Part shown: piece by piece, positions 62,901 to 64,000 of the stretch
How the letters are laid out: every line of letters begins with the position of its first letter
Position numbering within the stretch: position 1 is the first letter of the stretch
From: a bacterium
GTDB taxonomy: Bacteria > Cyanobacteriota > Vampirovibrionia > Gastranaerophilales > Gastranaerophilaceae
Assembly (NCBI GenBank): GCA_017470245.1
Contig: JAFUEV010000060.1
Location: 62,001 to 126,000, forward strand
Length of the DNA stretch: 64,000 nucleotides
Reading direction: 5' to 3'
Notes under the pieces: generated by a model
Told to the model about the DNA's origin: nothing
Database searches by the model: none
Seen by the model: the letters and a program-made list of their open reading frames with translations, nothing else
Translations under genes and position numbers: made by a program

Positions 62901-64000
62901 GGAGATGATGAAATCTTTGATATGGGTGGATATGATAAGATTCAATTCGGACAGGGCATTACACCACAAAATATAATATTTACTCAAAACTTAAATGACT
63001 TAATTATTACATTTGATAATATAGATGGTTCTATCAAAATAGACAATTACTTTAATCCTGATACAATAGAAGAATTTGAATTCTATGATGAAACAGTTAT
63101 TACAGATATTACACCGTATCTAAATTGTCAAGTTACTGATTCAGACTATACTATGACTAATGTTGATGTAATTGATGATGTCAGAGTTATTAGTGAAGAA
63201 GCTGTCTCTGTTGAAGGAAATAGCAGAGATAATATAATAATGTTCATTGACACCAATGGTGAAGATGGAAATCAGGCACAAGGTAATGGCGGCAATGATA
63301 CAATAATAGATAATGCAGGAACAAATACAACATATGTATATAATGTTGGTGACGGTAATGACAGAATAATAGATAATGGCGGTACTGATAAGATAACCTT
63401 TGGAACAGGAATTACTACTAATAATATAAGATTTATCAGAGATGAAAACTATTTGGTAATTCAATTTGATGGTATTAGTGGTTCTATTATTATAGATAAT
63501 TACTTCGGCGATGAAAATAATACTGTTGAGACATTTGAATTTTCTGATAATTCACAAATTACTGATATTTCAGAATTATATACAGAAGCAGTAGCACCTA
63601 TTGTTCCTCGTGTTCAAGGTTATGATTCTACTAATATAAGAAATATTGTTGATAATTATCAAGGAAGTGTTGTTCTTGACGAAAATGATATTAACACCAC
63701 AATTACGGGTACAGGAAATGCATATGTCCTCGGTAATGAAGATGATAATATTATTGTTGGAAATTCAGGTAACAATACATACGCAGGTGGCGGTGGAGAC
63801 GATATAATAACCGACACATTAGGCGGTAATGATACATATTTATATAATTACAATAATGGAAATGATGTAATAACTGATTCAAACGGTATTGATACCGTAA
63901 AATTCGGTCGTGACATTCACACTTATGATTTAAGATTTGAACAAATAGAAAAGAATCTTGTTATTTCATTTAGAGATGAAGGCAGAGAAGGAAGCCTCAC
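56973..64000 (+). CDS. Giant lipase-RTX protein, 3' end beyond window
   Basis: An open frame of more than 2,342 codons begins right after the kelch gene stop and runs to the window edge. Residues 1-260: class 3 lipase domain with GHSLGGG at 138-144 (Ser140). A hydrophobic helix follows near 285-305. Residues 472-735: RTX nonapeptides (GGIGNDTVYAGNGND, GGNGND). An acidic Pro/Glu/Asp linker is at about 797-855, then the DLDGNGI plus EF-hand-like NNNRIDNG and NEDGIIDAND segment. More RTX repeats and seven haemolysin-type modules follow. There is no N-terminal signal, as expected for type I secretion by a C-terminal signal. Confidence 0.9.
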   Translation, partial: MSSDITTKRLAAFFADQAYHIPSNNTVSYNNQTWVRIAESHNIDGFGFDGDVYYNEDSKQMIVALRGTEFTLDEDGYLDFIKTDIQDFGFNKEPKQYTAAKNLLDSAISILQKGNYSDLSTNQNIAIDTTNANLMIVGHSLGGGLAQLLGSQIEYSQYHVETFNAIGVKQMVDNLSKKGFNFSGNYCNIENNVISRDFVSTIYNHLGPAIVYKPSEENQLNISDYLPLRFYKDDNSNVQMEIFSAVQKMLKGHTIANFTDETSFIPENSKFTYQTLCSILKTIKGGVVLEEVIAPILTPLILVGFGVAYSGNKLLDKIFRTNRGEATGYAAGIIENNTVLQGYISVLKDIPDEYDDVCQIFVDNDFKFVAETIDQNNNIVFYIYNNEINATELDNIVDNSIYFEAYNNGQEIIYNKIKAERTLYIFQDENYLVDDIKNLINNSNSIDIAILNEDYYGNSTIIGDINKNMIDGGIGNDTVYAGNGNDVILGNEGEDEIHGEAGNDVLIAGSVQIADGLTEIPYDTLKNLINSKDRIRTVINYESENGSASKLYGEEGDDLLIGDKGNDTLDGGIGNDYIYGGNGNDVLQGNDNNDYLNGNEGTDTINGGSGNDILVGGEGYDELYGGENNDVLIAGNHKNVPVITLQKLLERRGSVNPSEFQSTQGISSVLYGNAGNDLLIGDKGSDTLYGGADDDYLYGGKGNDYLSGGDGYDVYKLFSGDGYNTIYDSDKAGRIEVDGYTLRGATKKRSEGGRIWRDVRGNTYFWAANSDVVIINGNTRVLNFENGKTLGITLRVIDDEEEEEEPTNPDEPGDDTPTEPTNPDDPENPVTPGDEPENPENDEEEPTPSNEEEIRPPKIGPKFRQAEDSPGTPSDPIILDLDGNGIQISEKSKYFDHGNDGFAESSSWVSGNDGILAVDNNNNNRIDNGTELLTHDSLTEFDTNEDGIIDANDTDFERIKVLKANGSLQSLQDAGVEFISLNTKAAHIGYYEGSYQFAKGKFTTTDGQECEYGELNLQTDPENALDLNIVYPTSYKTLPEIDNMGKSYSLRHAMYLDSTETLKTLVESFVSETDDDVRMNLVDQILEQWAGATEVVEGSRGQYADAKQLAILEVFMGTEFYSQHEGEAEPSNPNLEASQYLATAYARLKTYIYAELMSQTHLDSIMQNLKLLPNEQGKLAFDLSDIVSILQDEMEVDAVAARQKVYEVAKVIKGLGYDVKSNFFDPKDDNCFYTTFTENDRELKWLIDTISKVPYTDNIGDGECTSADDAMRANRGESAFFHALRGDDVIYGDSQSDGFAACSGDDLLDGGDGDDNLDAHGGNDTVFGGKGNDTINPSDGDDVIFGGSGNDVIYPDGNESEGYNNYGRDIIRGGTGNDTIHSFSGDDTFIFNLGDGKDVVFEKQGVDTLYFGEDISWEDLEFEQVGNDMVISITDTEDQITVKNWFVQDNDGVYRYDNRKIEIFEFADGSKHYKDEILVGDNTEAVTYDMDDIGDDLNLSNGYKNIVNLKEGWNHIFVGKDTTNTFVFDRQGIDLCIENSTYKDSIIFGEGITLAKTFFAFNENDLEVWFEDYDGHISITYGDDYLETFVFNDGTVLLDVYDHLQRVSTYYDYIMNDDKMDDVTLLGYYSNMVIGNNKDNNIYGNYGNTTFEGGRGNDNLYSYNGGNDEYVYNLGDGDDRITDLGGIDTIRFGEGITTENVTFLRNFEDDSLEIFINTDEGGNIKIENFFGEGNNNKIEYFEFADGTTFETIDNHINALGSTDNNDLVLPEGIREGHLRGEGHISNTGNDMDNWLGGNSGDNRFYAGEGDDAMWDDNSSNDRYYYNVGDGNDNIGDTSGIDAIIFGAGITKQNIRFEKQPDNLFIYFDGIEGSICINEYFNDDNRKIELFKFADGSIIDDITPYISDIATRDEDIILTGNQENASVWDGGEVSITGNNLHNRLYGSWGNNTIQGAGGNDYIQDENGDDVYIYNVGDGDDEIFDMGGYDKIQFGQGITPQNIIFTQNLNDLIITFDNIDGSIKIDNYFNPDTIEEFEFYDETVITDITPYLNCQVTDSDYTMTNVDVIDDVRVISEEAVSVEGNSRDNIIMFIDTNGEDGNQAQGNGGNDTIIDNAGTNTTYVYNVGDGNDRIIDNGGTDKITFGTGITTNNIRFIRDENYLVIQFDGISGSIIIDNYFGDENNTVETFEFSDNSQITDISELYTEAVAPIVPRVQGYDSTNIRNIVDNYQGSVVLDENDINTTITGTGNAYVLGNEDDNIIVGNSGNNTYAGGGGDDIITDTLGGNDTYLYNYNNGNDVITDSNGIDTVKFGRDIHTYDLRFEQIEKNLVISFRDEGREGSL
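61130..64000 (+). repeat. Seven tandem haemolysin-type Ca-binding modules (diverged)
   Basis: Within the RTX gene, units of about 150 residues recur, each with a YNxGDGxDxIxDxGGxD turn, an IxFGxGIT strand, a short variable part and an F-FADGT-type end. They start near 61130, 61550, 61970, 62430, 62870, 63330 and 63830 (the last cut by the window). Sequence identity is modest except for the core turns, so they arose by old duplications. The domain resembles HCBP_related (PF06594). Confidence 0.75.

Overview
The window looks like a chromosomal piece of a low-GC, anaerobic, fermenting gut-type bacterium. The best fit I can offer is a Gastranaerophilales-like member of the Melainabacteria/Vampirovibrionia (non-photosynthetic relatives of cyanobacteria). 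This is an inference from AT-rich coding, [FeFe] hydrogenases with AdhE and Rex, a PPi-dependent phosphofructokinase, and several lineage-type hypothetical proteins. It was not tested by any search. I see no CRISPR array, rRNA, tRNA, insertion sequence or integrase.

Layout. 1-12.3 kb: a cut L-asparaginase II-type gene, a coiled-coil hypothetical, an acyl-CoA dehydratase activator, a membrane hypothetical, an oligopeptide-binding protein, a decayed XRE-type regulator relic, miaB, then parvulin, Xaa-Pro aminopeptidase and an SpoU-type rRNA methylase in one tight run, and a phosphodiester glycosidase. 12.3-24.4 kb: housekeeping (obg, pfp, aspS, dnaA) mixed with small hypotheticals, a membrane-anchored small-heat-shock-like protein and a YitT protein, with clear intrinsic terminators. 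24.4-32.7 kb: three small secreted proteins, a kinase-like protein, tyrS, a ferredoxin-fused aldo/keto reductase, a divergent GH77 enzyme and a zinc-ribbon protein.

32.7-42.2 kb is one co-directional minus-strand block: adhE, rex, a small 2Fe-2S protein, a sensory (PAS-bearing) [FeFe] hydrogenase, a SpoIIE-type phosphatase, a NuoE-like 2Fe-2S protein, a group B-type [FeFe] hydrogenase and an iron alcohol dehydrogenase. It reads as a redox-controlled ethanol/H2 disposal module: Rex senses NADH/NAD+, the sensory hydrogenase probably senses H2 or redox state and may signal through the phosphatase, and the remaining enzymes discharge electrons to H2 and ethanol.

42.4-50 kb: a divergent PRPP synthetase with an N-terminal extension, a Na+-dependent transporter, a SAM-I (S-box) riboswitch with an overlapping antiterminator/terminator that controls an unrecognised zinc-ribbon protein, a DUF2130 protein, a DNA-deoxyinosine glycosylase-like protein and a PPP phosphatase. 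50.2-55.4 kb is a defence-type island on the minus strand: a Shedu-like DUF4263 protein, a two-gene Lamassu/ABC-3C-like pair (PD-(D/E)xK nuclease plus SMC-like ATPase), a DUF4145 protein and an HNH-Fic fusion. 55.8-64 kb: a secreted kelch-like protein immediately followed by a giant lipase-RTX protein (more than 2,342 codons, running off the window) with acidic linker, EF-hand-like segment and tandem haemolysin-type modules.

The most unusual items are the SAM riboswitch in front of an orphan gene, the HNH-Fic fusion within a compact putative defence operon, and the lipase-RTX giant.
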